In this document: positions 37,987 through 45,464 of the stretch, in pieces
Layout: the number at the start of each line of letters is the position of its first letter
Numbering within the stretch: the first letter of the stretch is position 1
Virus record (IMG/VR): IMGVR_UViG_3300044712_000786
Span: 62,001-126,000 of that record
DNA from: a virus
DNA length: 64,000 bases
Strand: one strand, 5' to 3'
The notes under the pieces: model-generated
What the model saw: the letters and a program-made list of their open reading frames with translations, nothing else
What the model was told of the DNA's origin: nothing
The model's database searches: none
Made by a program: the position numbers and the translations under genes

Positions 37987-38192
37987 CTAAAGCTTTCTTG
38001 GAAAACAAAAATTTCCTTTTCAAAGCTAACCTCCCTATAGAAACTAGAATTCGGACCCATTAAAGCTACAATCCAGTCATCTAGCTCTAATGCCGCTAGC
38101 GCTATATCAGTCATGTCTCCATTTATAAAATGACTCCTAACCGTCTGCCAATCGGTAGTTTTTTCTCTAAAAAATTCCCTTAAGTTCAGCAT
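37983..38192 (-). CDS. Small array protein, 69 aa
   Basis: MLNLREFFREKTTDWQTVRSHF...ELDDWIVALMGP: start at 38192 fits the array N-terminus (x-L-R-E-F) and overlaps the TTG-started gene by 26 nt. Confidence 0.6.
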   Translation of the reverse strand: MLNLREFFREKTTDWQTVRSHFINGDMTDIALAALELDDWIVALMGPNSSFYREVSFEKEIFVFQESFR

Positions 38193-38340
38193 AGATTGCT
38201 CCCTGAAGCGGTTCGACAAGACTCCAAACTTTCAATTGGACATTAAAAACACAAGCCCATCGGACGCTCCAATCGGCATCCCTTAGAATAGCGTCCCAAC
38301 AGTGGTCTCGTATTTCATTAAATTCAGTAATAGGCTTCAA
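38167..38340 (-). CDS. Small array protein with TTG start, 57 aa
   Basis: TTG-AAG-CCT reads (M)KPITEFNEIRDHCWDAIL..., the array pattern K-P-I with W near residue 15; no ATG or GTG is available before this conserved start. Lies inside the end of 38324-38509. Confidence 0.5.
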   Translation of the reverse strand: MKPITEFNEIRDHCWDAILRDADWSVRWACVFNVQLKVWSLVEPLQGAIYAELKGIF

Positions 38341-38509
38341 TTGCTTTCTTGGAGGTATCTTCTATAATGTCGATTATCTCAATTATAAAGTCATGGTGAT
38401 ATTCAATTCCGAATAAACCCGCCCGTTGAACAACATAAGATGTCCGTTTCATTACTATATCTCCCCACGCTCCAATGCTATAATCTGTAAAATTGTTCAA
38501 ACGTTTCAT
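38324..38509 (-). CDS. Small array protein, 61 aa
   Basis: MKRLNNFTDYSIGAWGDIVMKR...: W at residue 15, acidic Ile-rich helix to the end. Confidence 0.6.
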   Translation of the reverse strand: MKRLNNFTDYSIGAWGDIVMKRTSYVVQRAGLFGIEYHHDFIIEIIDIIEDTSKKAIEAYY

Positions 38510-38657
38510 TTGTTAGCACAAGAGAATCTATTACCGCATCGCTCGCAAATATATTATCAAAAGCCCTTTTAACGACGATTACCTTGCGGTGATATTGCGA
38601 TATAGCCCTAGTCGATTCTAGTTCCACGTTATACAGTCTGTAGACAACGTTATTCAT
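38478..38657 (-). CDS. Small array protein, 59 aa
   Basis: MNNVVYRLYNVELESTRAISQYH...: no Trp, otherwise array-like. Overlaps both neighbours (32 nt and 4 nt). Confidence 0.6.
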   Translation of the reverse strand: MNNVVYRLYNVELESTRAISQYHRKVIVVKRAFDNIFASDAVIDSLVLTNETFEQFYRL

Positions 38658-38851
38658 TTAAGAATAGCTGTCTTATTTTTAGCCAACTGAATAAAATCGT
38701 TGACTTTCGCATCTGTAAAACAGACGTATTCGCGCAAGCAAGACTTTAATTCATACATGTTAACAGCATGACGTATCTTGTTGGCTTCCTTGTCTTTACC
38801 CATGCTGCGAAGTTCCTGCAAGCACGCTTCCAAAATTTCACGATAGCTCAT
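38654..38851 (-). CDS. Small helical protein, 65 aa
   Basis: MSYREILEACLQELRSMGKDKEANKIRHA...: three-helix, HTH-like order. Its leaderless promoter (TTGATT-N16-TAGAAT-N6-ATG) lies wholly within the end of 38848-39027, one of the few promoters inside the array. Confidence 0.6.
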   Translation of the reverse strand: MSYREILEACLQELRSMGKDKEANKIRHAVNMYELKSCLREYVCFTDAKVNDFIQLAKNKTAILK

Positions 38852-39027
38852 TTAAGTATTCTAGACAAAATTTTTCCAAAATCAAGAGCATTCATCACTG
38901 TACTTTTTATTCTGATTACTCTTAACCCTTTAACAACCCTTCGCTCCGCAGGGGTTAAATCGTACAATAGAAGAAACCTTACCTTTTGGCTGTTATAAAA
39001 TGTTATGTATTCCGAAATACTGTTCAT
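38848..39027 (-). CDS. Small array protein, 59 aa
   Basis: MNSISEYITFYNSQKVRFLLLYD...: basic. Its last 13 codons double as the promoter of 38654-38851. Confidence 0.55.
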   Translation of the reverse strand: MNSISEYITFYNSQKVRFLLLYDLTPAERRVVKGLRVIRIKSTVMNALDFGKILSRILK

Positions 39028-39175
39028 AAAAACCCTTCACAGAGTCGTATATTCTTCCCGAAATACGAACGCAATCTATCTTTTCTATAACAAGGTCATC
39101 TGTAGAGTTACGGGGATGAAACAGAAATCTTACTTTATCGTGCCTTAAAGATATCTTGTCCTGTAGTGGAGTCAT
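38993..39175 (-). CDS. Small array protein, 60 aa
   Basis: MTPLQDKISLRHDKVRFLFHPRN...: start at 39175 matches the array pattern M-x-P-L; an in-frame ATG three codons upstream is also possible. Confidence 0.55.
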   Translation of the reverse strand: MTPLQDKISLRHDKVRFLFHPRNSTDDLVIEKIDCVRISGRIYDSVKGFYEQYFGIHNIL

Positions 39176-39320
39176 ATATTCCATTTCTAATAGGGGCCAA
39201 TAAGATGGATAATTCCCTTTCTATTCTATCAACGGGGAGAGTCATCCTTAATATAGAGCTAGGCATATTCCGCCACCAGATATCCATATTCTCGGGAAGC
39301 ATTAGTTTAATAGTGTCCAT
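39135..39320 (-). CDS. Small array protein, 61 aa
   Basis: MDTIKLMLPENMDIWWRNMPSS...: WW at residues 15-16. Overlaps neighbours. Confidence 0.6.
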   Translation of the reverse strand: MDTIKLMLPENMDIWWRNMPSSILRMTLPVDRIERELSILLAPIRNGIYDSTTGQDIFKAR

Positions 39321-39474
39321 GCCTGATTATCGCTAATTGAAGATTTATATTACCATAACGAGCGTCCAGAGGAATTTTAGATATCCAATTTGATATATCT
39401 GGCTTAATGTTATAAGGGATGAGATAATAAAAAGCCGCAAAACAACCAAGGGAGTATCTTCCTAATGGATTCAT
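39307..39474 (-). CDS. Small array protein, 55 aa
   Basis: MNPLGRYSLGCFAAFYYLIPYN...: aromatic-rich. Start overlaps the upstream stop by 4 nt. Confidence 0.6.
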   Translation of the reverse strand: MNPLGRYSLGCFAAFYYLIPYNIKPDISNWISKIPLDARYGNINLQLAIIRHGHY

Positions 39475-39710
39475 ACCTCTAAAGCATCAATAATCTGTCC
39501 GTAAGCTTTATCGATAACTTTATGTTCCCTTGTAGTAATAGGCTTCCTGACTTTCTCGGGAATAAACTTAAGGTGCCCGTAGTCACGAACCTGATTAATC
39601 TTTTCTTCTAGCCGCGAGGGGGTTATATCCCCCATAGCGATAAGGATAATGTAAGCTTCTCTGGGAGAAAGAGTTAGACTTACTCGCTTATTCTTACTCT
39701 TGATTTTCAC
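39471..39710 (-). CDS. Small protein, TLSPxEAY family, 79 aa
   Basis: KRVSLTLSPREAYIILIAMGDIT, paralogue of 35556-35804; basic C-terminal helix. The TLSPxEAY motif followed by a hydrophobic helix is the conserved core. Confidence 0.7.
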   Translation of the reverse strand: MKIKSKNKRVSLTLSPREAYIILIAMGDITPSRLEEKINQVRDYGHLKFIPEKVRKPITTREHKVIDKAYGQIIDALEV

Positions 39711-39876
39711 AGCAGTCCCCTTCGGCTCCGTATTGCATTCGGCGCATCCACTGATTTACATCAATAGGTTCGCTTTGCAGCTTAAAAAGCCCATTGTTAA
39801 AGGTTACAATCTCTTCTTTGGGCTTGTAACTAACCTGCCTACGGGCGAAAAATTCAAATCGTTCTTGGTCGTTCAT
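39694..39876 (-). CDS. Small protein, 60 aa
   Basis: MNDQERFEFFARRQVSYKPKEEIV...: mixed, ends GDCCENQE with a Cys pair. Coupled on both sides. Confidence 0.6.
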   Translation of the reverse strand: MNDQERFEFFARRQVSYKPKEEIVTFNNGLFKLQSEPIDVNQWMRRMQYGAEGDCCENQE

Positions 39877-40142
39877 GATTCAATAGTAATAGGATTCTCG
39901 GGGGTAGCCCAATATTCAACATTAAAACCGTCCAGCTTGCTATCAAAGGTTAATTTCTCGCCCACCTTAAAAGGTATCAAATCGCATGAAAGATAAATGC
40001 CCTCGCTCTTTGATAGGGCTAAAACTACGACATCCTTCCATCTCCTGTCCCCTGAACCCACCGCTCCTTGATGAACTAACACACAGGGATAGTCCTTCAC
40101 GTAAGATACTTTCCTAGTCGCGCTTAAATTAACTTTAATCAT
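39873..40142 (-). CDS. Hypothetical protein, YPxxLxHQG family, 89 aa
   Basis: Paralogue of 41304-41570: both have a short beta start, DYPCVLVHQG / YPVLMEHQG, then W-(K/R)-(D/G)-hydrophobic strand and a C-terminal PITIES / SITLSSE. Promoter TTGCGT-N16-TAAAAT-N6-ATG, leaderless. Confidence 0.7.
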   Translation of the reverse strand: MIKVNLSATRKVSYVKDYPCVLVHQGAVGSGDRRWKDVVVLALSKSEGIYLSCDLIPFKVGEKLTFDSKLDGFNVEYWATPENPITIES

Positions 40143-40179
40143 ACCCCAATTTTAAATTGAATTTTTAAAAACGCAAGAA

Positions 40180-40413
40180 CTATTTACGAACTTGAGCCAT
40201 GGACGAAACATAACATCTGCTCCAAGTTTCAAAAATGAAAAACTCATTCGAAGTAGCTGTATCGGTAACATAGATAATAGTGCGGTAAGTATCTAGTTCC
40301 TGAGTCTCTACAGTAAAGCGGCGTTTAGGGGGAGGGGGAAGCGGGGCTTCCGCTTGCTGAGTAGTTTGCTGGCAGCAACCCGCCAACATAAGGAGTAATA
40401 GACAGTATTTCAT
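40180..40413 (-). CDS. Small lipoprotein, 77 aa
   Basis: Signal peptide with lipobox LAGC (Cys13), Pro-rich linker (PLPPPPKRR) and a beta-rich end. Could be an outer-membrane spanin partner of the coiled-coil membrane protein at 40875-41144, but spanin genes are normally adjacent; low certainty. Confidence 0.7.
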   Translation of the reverse strand: MKYCLLLLMLAGCCQQTTQQAEAPLPPPPKRRFTVETQELDTYRTIIYVTDTATSNEFFIFETWSRCYVSSMAQVRK

Positions 40414-40688
40414 AGAGTTTTAAAGAGGGGCATTTTGAAATAGCGCGAGGCACGCTTAATCATCTTGTCATAAACGGGAATCATATGGCGGGGCATCACC
40501 GCAACCGTTCCAGTTTTGCAGCGCCCTTCAGCAATGGTCAGAGCTTTAGCCTTATCGAACCTATCGCCAGCCTTGACGTTAGTGTAGCTCCAGCCCAAGC
40601 CCACAGCTTCGCCATGCTTAGCCGCCATAACGCAACCCCGCAATTGATTAGTGCGGGGGTCTCGAACGAATTCATAGATTTTGTCCAT
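40410..40688 (-). CDS. Hypothetical protein, 92 aa
   Basis: Beta-rich start (YEFVRDPRTNQLRGCVMAAKHGEAVGLGW) and basic C-terminus. Resembles small conserved phage proteins of unknown role. Promoter weak: TAAATT with 6 nt to the ATG. Confidence 0.6.
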   Translation of the reverse strand: MDKIYEFVRDPRTNQLRGCVMAAKHGEAVGLGWSYTNVKAGDRFDKAKALTIAEGRCKTGTVAVMPRHMIPVYDKMIKRASRYFKMPLFKTL

Positions 40689-40701
40689 ATTTTAAATTTA
40701 A

Positions 40702-40878
40702 TTAAATTTTTTCGAAAATAAAGCTAATTTTGAACGTTTCTTCTCTAACAAGGTACGCTAAATCTAGTATCGTATCGTTTACTTGATTATAAATTACTAT
40801 TCGTGCTTTATAGGTGATATTCCAAAACACATTTGCTCTTGTGGGAGCATTAGCAACTACCTCTCTTAAGGGCTTCAT
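40702..40878 (-). CDS. Small array protein, 58 aa
   Basis: MKPLREVVANAPTRANVFWNIT...: array-type start, W near residue 19. Start overlaps the upstream stop. Confidence 0.6.
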   Translation of the reverse strand: MKPLREVVANAPTRANVFWNITYKARIVIYNQVNDTILDLAYLVREETFKISFIFEKI

Positions 40879-41144
40879 TCCTGCTCTACTAATATAGGCT
40901 TTACATTAGGAGAAAAGGTTACTTTAATAGTAATAACCTGATTAGTCTCAGATTTAAGCGCCTGAAGCTCTCGCTTAAGGGCTAGAACCTCATTTCTAAT
41001 AGCTTCTCTTTCGGCGCTAAGACGGGCGATAGACTCTTTTAAAGATATCTCTCTTTTAATATCGGGGGAGTCTGTTGCAATAAGGCCCACCAAACCAGCT
41101 AGAAGAGCCACTATGATACAAAGATATAAACAAATAGATTTCAT
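40875..41144 (-). CDS. Membrane-anchored coiled-coil protein, 89 aa
   Basis: MKSICLYLCIIVALLAGLVGLI is a membrane helix; residues 35-65 are a strong heptad coiled coil (SAEREAIRNEVLALKREL). This N-in topology is that of an inner-membrane spanin. Start at 41144 overlaps the upstream stop (ATGA). Spanin role is inference. Confidence 0.65.
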   Translation of the reverse strand: MKSICLYLCIIVALLAGLVGLIATDSPDIKREISLKESIARLSAEREAIRNEVLALKRELQALKSETNQVITIKVTFSPNVKPILVEQE

Positions 41145-41311
41145 AAATTTTTGTAACAATCATCCAAAGCATATCTTATGATGCTCGCCCATCCAAAGAT
41201 AATATAATTGGCTTTACGAATTAAATCGCCCTGTCTGCATAGTTCAGGACAATTATTACTATTCCACTCTTGGACGGGCATTAAATCCCTGATATGTTTA
41301 ACGCTATTCAC
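41141..41311 (-). CDS. Small array protein with GTG start, 56 aa
   Basis: GTG-AAT-AGC reads (M)NSVKHIRDLMPVQEWNSNN..., the array pattern N-S-V with W near residue 17; GTG overlaps the end of 41304-41570. A longer frame upstream runs antisense-like through that gene. Confidence 0.55.
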   Translation of the reverse strand: MNSVKHIRDLMPVQEWNSNNCPELCRQGDLIRKANYIIFGWASIIRYALDDCYKNL

Positions 41312-41570
41312 TGGATAAGGTAATGCTGCCCTTAAAGGGCTTCCAAATGGGCGACATGATATCTTGGTTACAATAGGCTTGCCCCGCTTTAACATGAGGG
41401 TTAAGACTAGACCAAAGGATAGAGCAAGTAAATGCGTTTGAAAAAACGACAATTATACCCCTCCAAAGCTCATTTCCCTTCCCATCCGCCAATAAACCTT
41501 GATGCTCCATTAAAACGGGATATTCCATTTTCCTTACCTCTTCCTTCTGATGATTCACTTCAATCTTCAT
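41304..41570 (-). CDS. Hypothetical protein, YPxxLxHQG family, 88 aa
   Basis: MEYPVLMEHQGLLADGKGNELW..., paralogue of 39873-40142. Leaderless promoter TTGATT-N16-TAAAAT-N6-ATG, overlapping the end of the upstream gene. Confidence 0.7.
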   Translation of the reverse strand: MKIEVNHQKEEVRKMEYPVLMEHQGLLADGKGNELWRGIIVVFSNAFTCSILWSSLNPHVKAGQAYCNQDIMSPIWKPFKGSITLSSE

Positions 41571-41746
41571 ATTCTAATTTTATCTTGGTTTTTTAAAAAA
41601 TCAACAACGAACAGCTTTAAATTGTGCCTTAATCCAAGGGTCCAATCGGGTCTTTTCTCCGTTCTCTTTGAGAAGTCTGTAAAAGAAACTTTATTTAAAA
41701 CTGTATACATAAAGTTACAGTATATCGGTAGCTCTACCTTATTCAT
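41567..41746 (-). CDS. Small array protein, 59 aa
   Basis: MNKVELPIYCNFMYTVLNKVSF...RPDWTLGLRHNLKLF: paralogue of the next upstream gene (MNKIATPRYLEFRKF...ADWTMTLRINM). Its end is the promoter of 41304-41570. Confidence 0.65.
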   Translation of the reverse strand: MNKVELPIYCNFMYTVLNKVSFTDFSKRTEKRPDWTLGLRHNLKLFVVDFLKNQDKIRI

Positions 41747-41900
41747 AGCTCCAATCCATAACAATACCTTGCATATTAATCCTTAGTGTCATAGTCCAAT
41801 CGGCTCTTTGACGAACAACTAATTGAAAGGATTTGTGTCCTATGCTATCTATAATAAATTTTCTAAATTCTAAATATCTAGGTGTGGCTATCTTATTCAT
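41739..41900 (-). CDS. Small array protein, 53 aa
   Basis: MNKIATPRYLEFRKFIIDSIG...RADWTMTLRINMQG; the D-W-T-x-x-L-R pair with its neighbour marks a tandem duplication. Confidence 0.65.
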   Translation of the reverse strand: MNKIATPRYLEFRKFIIDSIGHKSFQLVVRQRADWTMTLRINMQGIVMDWSYE

Positions 41901-42259
41901 TCCTGAGTCTTTTCATAGACGATATGATTAATATAAACAGAACTTAGCAGACTAGCATAAACTATAGTAGCGGTCACGAACCAACCTAAAGAAATACATA
42001 ACCACGAAACAATGAAGTCGAAAGCCATGTTGACCATTAATCCCAAAGGCCAAATCCTCTGTCGGCGCATTGTCCGAATCATCGTATTATAAATGTCATC
42101 CCCGCTAGTCACCCACATGGATACAGCGACAAAGACATTACATAGATTTATAAACCAAAGCAGCCCTTGAGTCATTAAAGGCGTATACTTACCATGGGAA
42201 AAGAAACTGAGAATGACCATTCCAAGTATGCAGAGGTTGCCTATCAAATACTTAAGCAT
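41897..42259 (-). CDS. Four-helix membrane protein, 120 aa
   Basis: Hydrophobic segments at about residues 3-20, 28-48, 72-92 and 93-112. No catalytic motif. Size and topology allow holin, exclusion or transport roles; none can be preferred. Coupled to neighbours by 4-8 nt overlaps. Confidence 0.65.
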   Translation of the reverse strand: MLKYLIGNLCILGMVILSFFSHGKYTPLMTQGLLWFINLCNVFVAVSMWVTSGDDIYNTMIRTMRRQRIWPLGLMVNMAFDFIVSWLCISLGWFVTATIVYASLLSSVYINHIVYEKTQE

Positions 42260-42437
42260 ACTGTATGGTCTCAGAATTTTTTAATAAATCAATAAATAAT
42301 TCGGGATAAATATCGATAACCTCATCGATTGTTCTAACATAAAAAATACCGAAGCAATCAGAAGATACATTTAGTATCCTAGTCACATTAACGGAAGCGC
42401 GAATAGCCGTATCGACTTTACGTCTAACGCTTTTCAC
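42252..42437 (-). CDS. Small array protein, 61 aa
   Basis: MKSVRRKVDTAIRASVNVTRILN...: basic start, acidic end. Overlaps both neighbours. Confidence 0.6.
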   Translation of the reverse strand: MKSVRRKVDTAIRASVNVTRILNVSSDCFGIFYVRTIDEVIDIYPELFIDLLKNSETIQYA

Positions 42438-42676
42438 GGCTCTTGAACTTCCTTCAAATCGTCTTCCTCAGTTAGGACAGAGTTACAGATGGCGCAAAAA
42501 CACTCTTCTTTCTCATAGGACGGGTGCCTTGACCCATCGGGCTCTGTCTCCAAGGCTTCCTCTACGTCCTTCCTAAAGCAGTAGAGTAAGTCAGCTATAA
42601 CATCCATGTCCTCGGGACTGGGGGGAAAACAATCCGCGCAAAGGTCTACAAACTCATCACCTACTTCAATTCTCAT
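42434..42676 (-). CDS. Acidic cysteine protein, 80 aa
   Basis: CADCFPPSP near the N-terminus and CFCAICNSV near residue 60 give a likely zinc site; otherwise Asp/Glu-rich. First gene after a terminator. Confidence 0.6.
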   Translation of the reverse strand: MRIEVGDEFVDLCADCFPPSPEDMDVIADLLYCFRKDVEEALETEPDGSRHPSYEKEECFCAICNSVLTEEDDLKEVQEP

Positions 42677-42679
42677 AAG

Positions 42680-42753
42680 AAAAAAAGGGCGACTTACGTA
42701 GAGCCGTGAGAAACCACACCTAAACCAGTGGAAAACTCAAACGTAAGCCGCCC
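42680..42753 (-). terminator. Large intrinsic terminator
   Basis: Thirteen-base arms (GGGCGGCTTACGT / ACGTAAGTCGCCC, one mismatch) enclosing an inner hairpin CCACTGG...GTGTGG, followed by seven T. Separates the DUF6745-like unit from the array downstream. Confidence 0.85.
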
Positions 42754-42770
42754 AATCTGTTAACGCTCGC

Positions 42771-43067
42771 TTAGTCAGCTACGTTGCGGATAGCTTCAGG
42801 CGTATACTCAACCTGAATAACCGACTTATAAATACCCTCGTCAATCGTGATAGGGTCATGCTCTTGGTGAACAAGAGTCGCTTTGTCCTTGACTTCAATA
42901 TACTGAGCCAAGCCTTCCTCGTCATCAGCGAAGCCAACGGCCCCGCCGAAGATGGAGTGATGATGTCCAGTAGCTTCGCCATAAGCGAGAGTTACCTTCT
43001 TCGTGCGCTTCAGCCCCGCAGGAACCGAAGCAACCTTAACCAATAGAACGTCACCTTGTCGTTTCAT
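42771..43067 (-). CDS. Conserved phage/plasmid protein, QGDVLLxxV...YGExTGHHH family, 98 aa
   Basis: RQGDVLLVKVASVPAGL, LAYGEATGHHHSI, LVHQEHDPI and VEYTPEAIRNVAD mark a widespread small family found next to DUF6745 genes. The HHH and HQEH motifs suggest a metal-binding beta barrel. Function unknown. Leaderless promoter TTGACA-N16-TAGAAT-N6-ATG. Confidence 0.75.
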   Translation of the reverse strand: MKRQGDVLLVKVASVPAGLKRTKKVTLAYGEATGHHHSIFGGAVGFADDEEGLAQYIEVKDKATLVHQEHDPITIDEGIYKSVIQVEYTPEAIRNVAD

Positions 43068-43113
43068 ATTTTAATTCTACCAATGTTTTTGTGGTTGTCA
43101 ACTATTTACACTA

Positions 43114-44160
43114 TTATGTTTGCACTTCACAAACATATTCTTCGGGGCGAATGAACAGCATCGACCCATCTTTATTCCTCCAAGTGGACGCTACGGCAGC
43201 TTGGGCGGTCTTAATGCCACCGTAAGCCTTAGGGTCTACCCGAATGAAATAGTCTTTAAAGGTGCCATCAGGCTCAGGGGTTGAGTTAACCACCTTAACC
43301 ATATAGATAGGCTCATCCGCACCTTGCTCCTTCTTATAAAGGGTGCCATAGTCATCCTGACTGACAATAGTCGCCCCGCTATCCAAAATATACTTGGCTT
43401 GCCCGTAGATTTCAACCATCACGCGGCGAACTTCAAGGTTATTCTCCTTGTCAATATCCTGCCAAGTAAAGTTCTTGGTGATAATCTTCTCATTAACGGC
43501 GACTCCGTTATAATACCAGAGCTTAACCACCCCACCACGATAAGCCAAAGCGGGGCCATTAGGATTATGGAGCACATTACGCTCGTTCAAATGAATTTCT
43601 TCAGGGCGATGCTGGAAGATAACCACCTTTTCATAAGGTGCCCACCAACCGCAATTCTCTGCAATCTCATTCAAGCCTTGCAGCTTGCTAAGGTCAATGC
43701 CAACCTCGCGATGAAAGTAGTCATACAGCGAAAGCCAGCTAGCTTCCATGCTACCGAAAATCATATCTTGCACATACTTGGAGAAGTTGCTCTTCAAGTC
43801 TTTGTGCGCCATATTCATGGCCTTTTTGCTCTGCTTGGCGAACTTAGCGGGAAGCTGGGCCAAAAGAGCCTTATTGACCTTCTGCATAATCTCAGAGGGT
43901 TCAATGTTCTCCGCATCTTTCGCGCTATCTTCAGGGAAAAGATAAGCTTTGATAAGCCCCGCTCCGATAGCCGCAGTCACAGGGCAATCGAAGATGAAGA
44001 AATGCTCGGGAGCCTTAAGCCCCGCCAATTCATATGCTTTAATAGCCCCCGCTTTCGCTTTCTCGAAATCGCAAGGTTGCGTGTTTAGGCCAATCTTATT
44101 CCACTTAGCAACATACTCGGGAAACTTGGCCACTTGTTCAGGTGTTAGATTTTCAATCAT
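43114..44160 (-). CDS. DUF6745-like protein, 348 aa
   Basis: C-terminal half carries CGWWAPYEKVVIFQHRPEEI, NVLHNPNGPALAYRGG and GTLYKKE..., the pattern of DUF6745 (W-W-x-P...RP..I and L-H-x-x-x-G-P-A). N-terminal half helical. Family function unproven. Promoter TTGACA-N16-TAGAAT with 5 nt to the ATG. Higher-GC codon use than the array genes around it. Confidence 0.75.
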   Translation of the reverse strand: MIENLTPEQVAKFPEYVAKWNKIGLNTQPCDFEKAKAGAIKAYELAGLKAPEHFFIFDCPVTAAIGAGLIKAYLFPEDSAKDAENIEPSEIMQKVNKALLAQLPAKFAKQSKKAMNMAHKDLKSNFSKYVQDMIFGSMEASWLSLYDYFHREVGIDLSKLQGLNEIAENCGWWAPYEKVVIFQHRPEEIHLNERNVLHNPNGPALAYRGGVVKLWYYNGVAVNEKIITKNFTWQDIDKENNLEVRRVMVEIYGQAKYILDSGATIVSQDDYGTLYKKEQGADEPIYMVKVVNSTPEPDGTFKDYFIRVDPKAYGGIKTAQAAVASTWRNKDGSMLFIRPEEYVCEVQT

Positions 44161-44197
44161 ACTCTATTCTATTAACTATTTTTGGTTTGTCAACGGT

Positions 44198-44344
44198 TTA
44201 GTTGTGGAACGCGGTTTGTTTCTTATGTTCTCGGATAAGCCCCAGAGCCTTAACAGCTTCCGTCGCTATGGAGTTCGCTTTAACGTCTCCTTCGTTTTGA
44301 ATCCGCACTAGAAATTTAACTACGTTCTTTTTGGTTAATTTCAC
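44198..44344 (-). CDS. Small basic protein with GTG start, 48 aa
   Basis: (M)KLTKKNVVKFLVRIQNEGDVKAN...: winged-helix-like start. GTG overlaps the upstream TGA (GTGA). Function unknown. Confidence 0.55.
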   Translation of the reverse strand: MKLTKKNVVKFLVRIQNEGDVKANSIATEAVKALGLIREHKKQTAFHN

Positions 44345-44523
44345 TTCCCCATCCTCTCAAAGTTTTTTAAAATGTCAATAGCGCCTATCGCTAAATTTCT
44401 AAAATTAGGGAGAATTGCATTCAGCATATTCCATCCGCTCGCAACGCAATAATTCTTCGACTCAATTTTACGATACATTTCTATGGATAATGCTAATGTT
44501 ACTTCATATGCAATGGGCTTCAT
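44341..44523 (-). CDS. Small array protein, 60 aa
   Basis: MKPIAYEVTLALSIEMYRKIESK...: helical. Overlaps both neighbours. Confidence 0.6.
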   Translation of the reverse strand: MKPIAYEVTLALSIEMYRKIESKNYCVASGWNMLNAILPNFRNLAIGAIDILKNFERMGK

Positions 44524-44647
44524 AAGAATAGTTCCTTATAATGAAGATAATGTCCCATAAATAAAGAGACTGCATGGGAAAGTATTCCATCAGGTCGATA
44601 TCTTTTTCGACGCTTACATTAACAATCGGAAGTAGCAAAGAATTCAT
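44504..44647 (-). CDS. Small array protein, 47 aa
   Basis: MNSLLLPIVNVSVEKDIDLMEYF...: hydrophobic start, W in a Leu/Ile helix. Overlaps the CTG-started gene. Confidence 0.55.
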   Translation of the reverse strand: MNSLLLPIVNVSVEKDIDLMEYFPMQSLYLWDIIFIIRNYSYEAHCI

Positions 44648-44825
44648 AACTAATAGACATCTGTATATTTATTACCGTGCTTCTATCGAACATTCGGCCT
44701 ATTCTATCCGCCGCTTCCCATATCGGCGCAAATGAATCAATTTGTATCTTTCGCTTAATTTGACGGGCACAAGAATCCTCGGAGTGGACGGGTTTATCGA
44801 AAACCTTGGCGATAACGTTTTTCAG
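44619..44825 (-). CDS. Small array protein with probable CTG start, 68 aa
   Basis: Open frame with no ATG/GTG/TTG near its start. A perfect AAGGAGG ribosome site lies 5 nt before CTG-AAA-AAC, giving (M)KNVIAKVFDKPVHSED..., the array pattern K-N-V. The only internal ATGs come after residue 44. CTG initiation is inferred. Confidence 0.5.
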   Translation of the reverse strand: MKNVIAKVFDKPVHSEDSCARQIKRKIQIDSFAPIWEAADRIGRMFDRSTVINIQMSISYEFFATSDC

Positions 44826-44964
44826 TGTCCCTCCTTATAATATCTCTAAAACTGGTTACTTTATAGACTAACTTATCTCGGACTAAGTATAAGACACTGT
44901 ATGAAGCTATAGAGCCTAAAAACCCAGTCCCTACAACGCGAGAAAGTAATTGGGTATGATTCAC
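44794..44964 (-). CDS. Small array protein with GTG start, 56 aa
   Basis: (M)NHTQLLSRVVGTGFLGSIAS...: hydrophobic centre then Arg-rich end. GTG overlaps the upstream TGA. Its RRD codons carry the AAGGAGG used by the next gene. Confidence 0.55.
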   Translation of the reverse strand: MNHTQLLSRVVGTGFLGSIASYSVLYLVRDKLVYKVTSFRDIIRRDTEKRYRQGFR

Positions 44965-45155
44965 GCAGGCTTATTTTTAATTTCGTTTCTAGCTTCTGAA
45001 ATTTGCGTTCTAAGCATTGTAGCCCTAAAAGGTCTCGTTATGTCCCAATAGGGCTGAAGACTCTCTATATTCATCTTCGCTTTAATGCGTTTATAACAAG
45101 CGTCAACATCATCCCAGACGATTTTATCGAAAACATCAAAAATTACTTCATTCAT
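44961..45155 (-). CDS. Small array protein, 64 aa
   Basis: MNEVIFDVFDKIVWDDVDACYKR...: acidic start, basic end. A TTGACT...TAAAAT promoter-like pair overlaps its first codons. Confidence 0.6.
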   Translation of the reverse strand: MNEVIFDVFDKIVWDDVDACYKRIKAKMNIESLQPYWDITRPFRATMLRTQISEARNEIKNKPA

Positions 45156-45169
45156 TTTAAGTTTTATTT

Positions 45170-45334
45170 TTAAAAAGTCAATGCATACTTACAGTAAAGA
45201 TAGATAATTCCCCTTAGCTCCGCAGAAAGTAACCCGTCTCTAATTCCATAGTGTGAATCTATCCATATATTATCGCTAATCATCCCCGCAGTAGACATAG
45301 GTTTAGTTAGCTGATATAAGCTTATAGAATTCAT
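45170..45334 (-). CDS. Small array protein, 54 aa
   Basis: MNSISLYQLTKPMSTAGMISDN...: ends A-L-T-F-stop in the TTGACTTTTTAA of the next promoter-like sequence. Confidence 0.55.
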   Translation of the reverse strand: MNSISLYQLTKPMSTAGMISDNIWIDSHYGIRDGLLSAELRGIIYLYCKYALTF

Positions 45335-45464
45335 GGCGGCAATCAAACTCTATTTGATTTACTAAAAATCTACTTAATCTAATATTAATAGATAAATCGC
45401 ATTGACTCCAAATAACCCAAGGAATGTTACAAACTGCGCTAGGGAAAATGAAGACGCATTTCAT
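45303..45464 (-). CDS. Small array protein, 53 aa
   Basis: MKCVFIFPSAVCNIPWVIWSQCD...: three Cys, W-x-x-W. Overlaps neighbours by 25-32 nt. Confidence 0.55.
   Translation of the reverse strand: MKCVFIFPSAVCNIPWVIWSQCDLSINIRLSRFLVNQIEFDCRHEFYKLISAN

Noticed and set aside
43324-44088. Plus-strand open frame of 254 codons
   Set aside because: Antisense shadow of the DUF6745-like gene; composition typical of a shadow frame.
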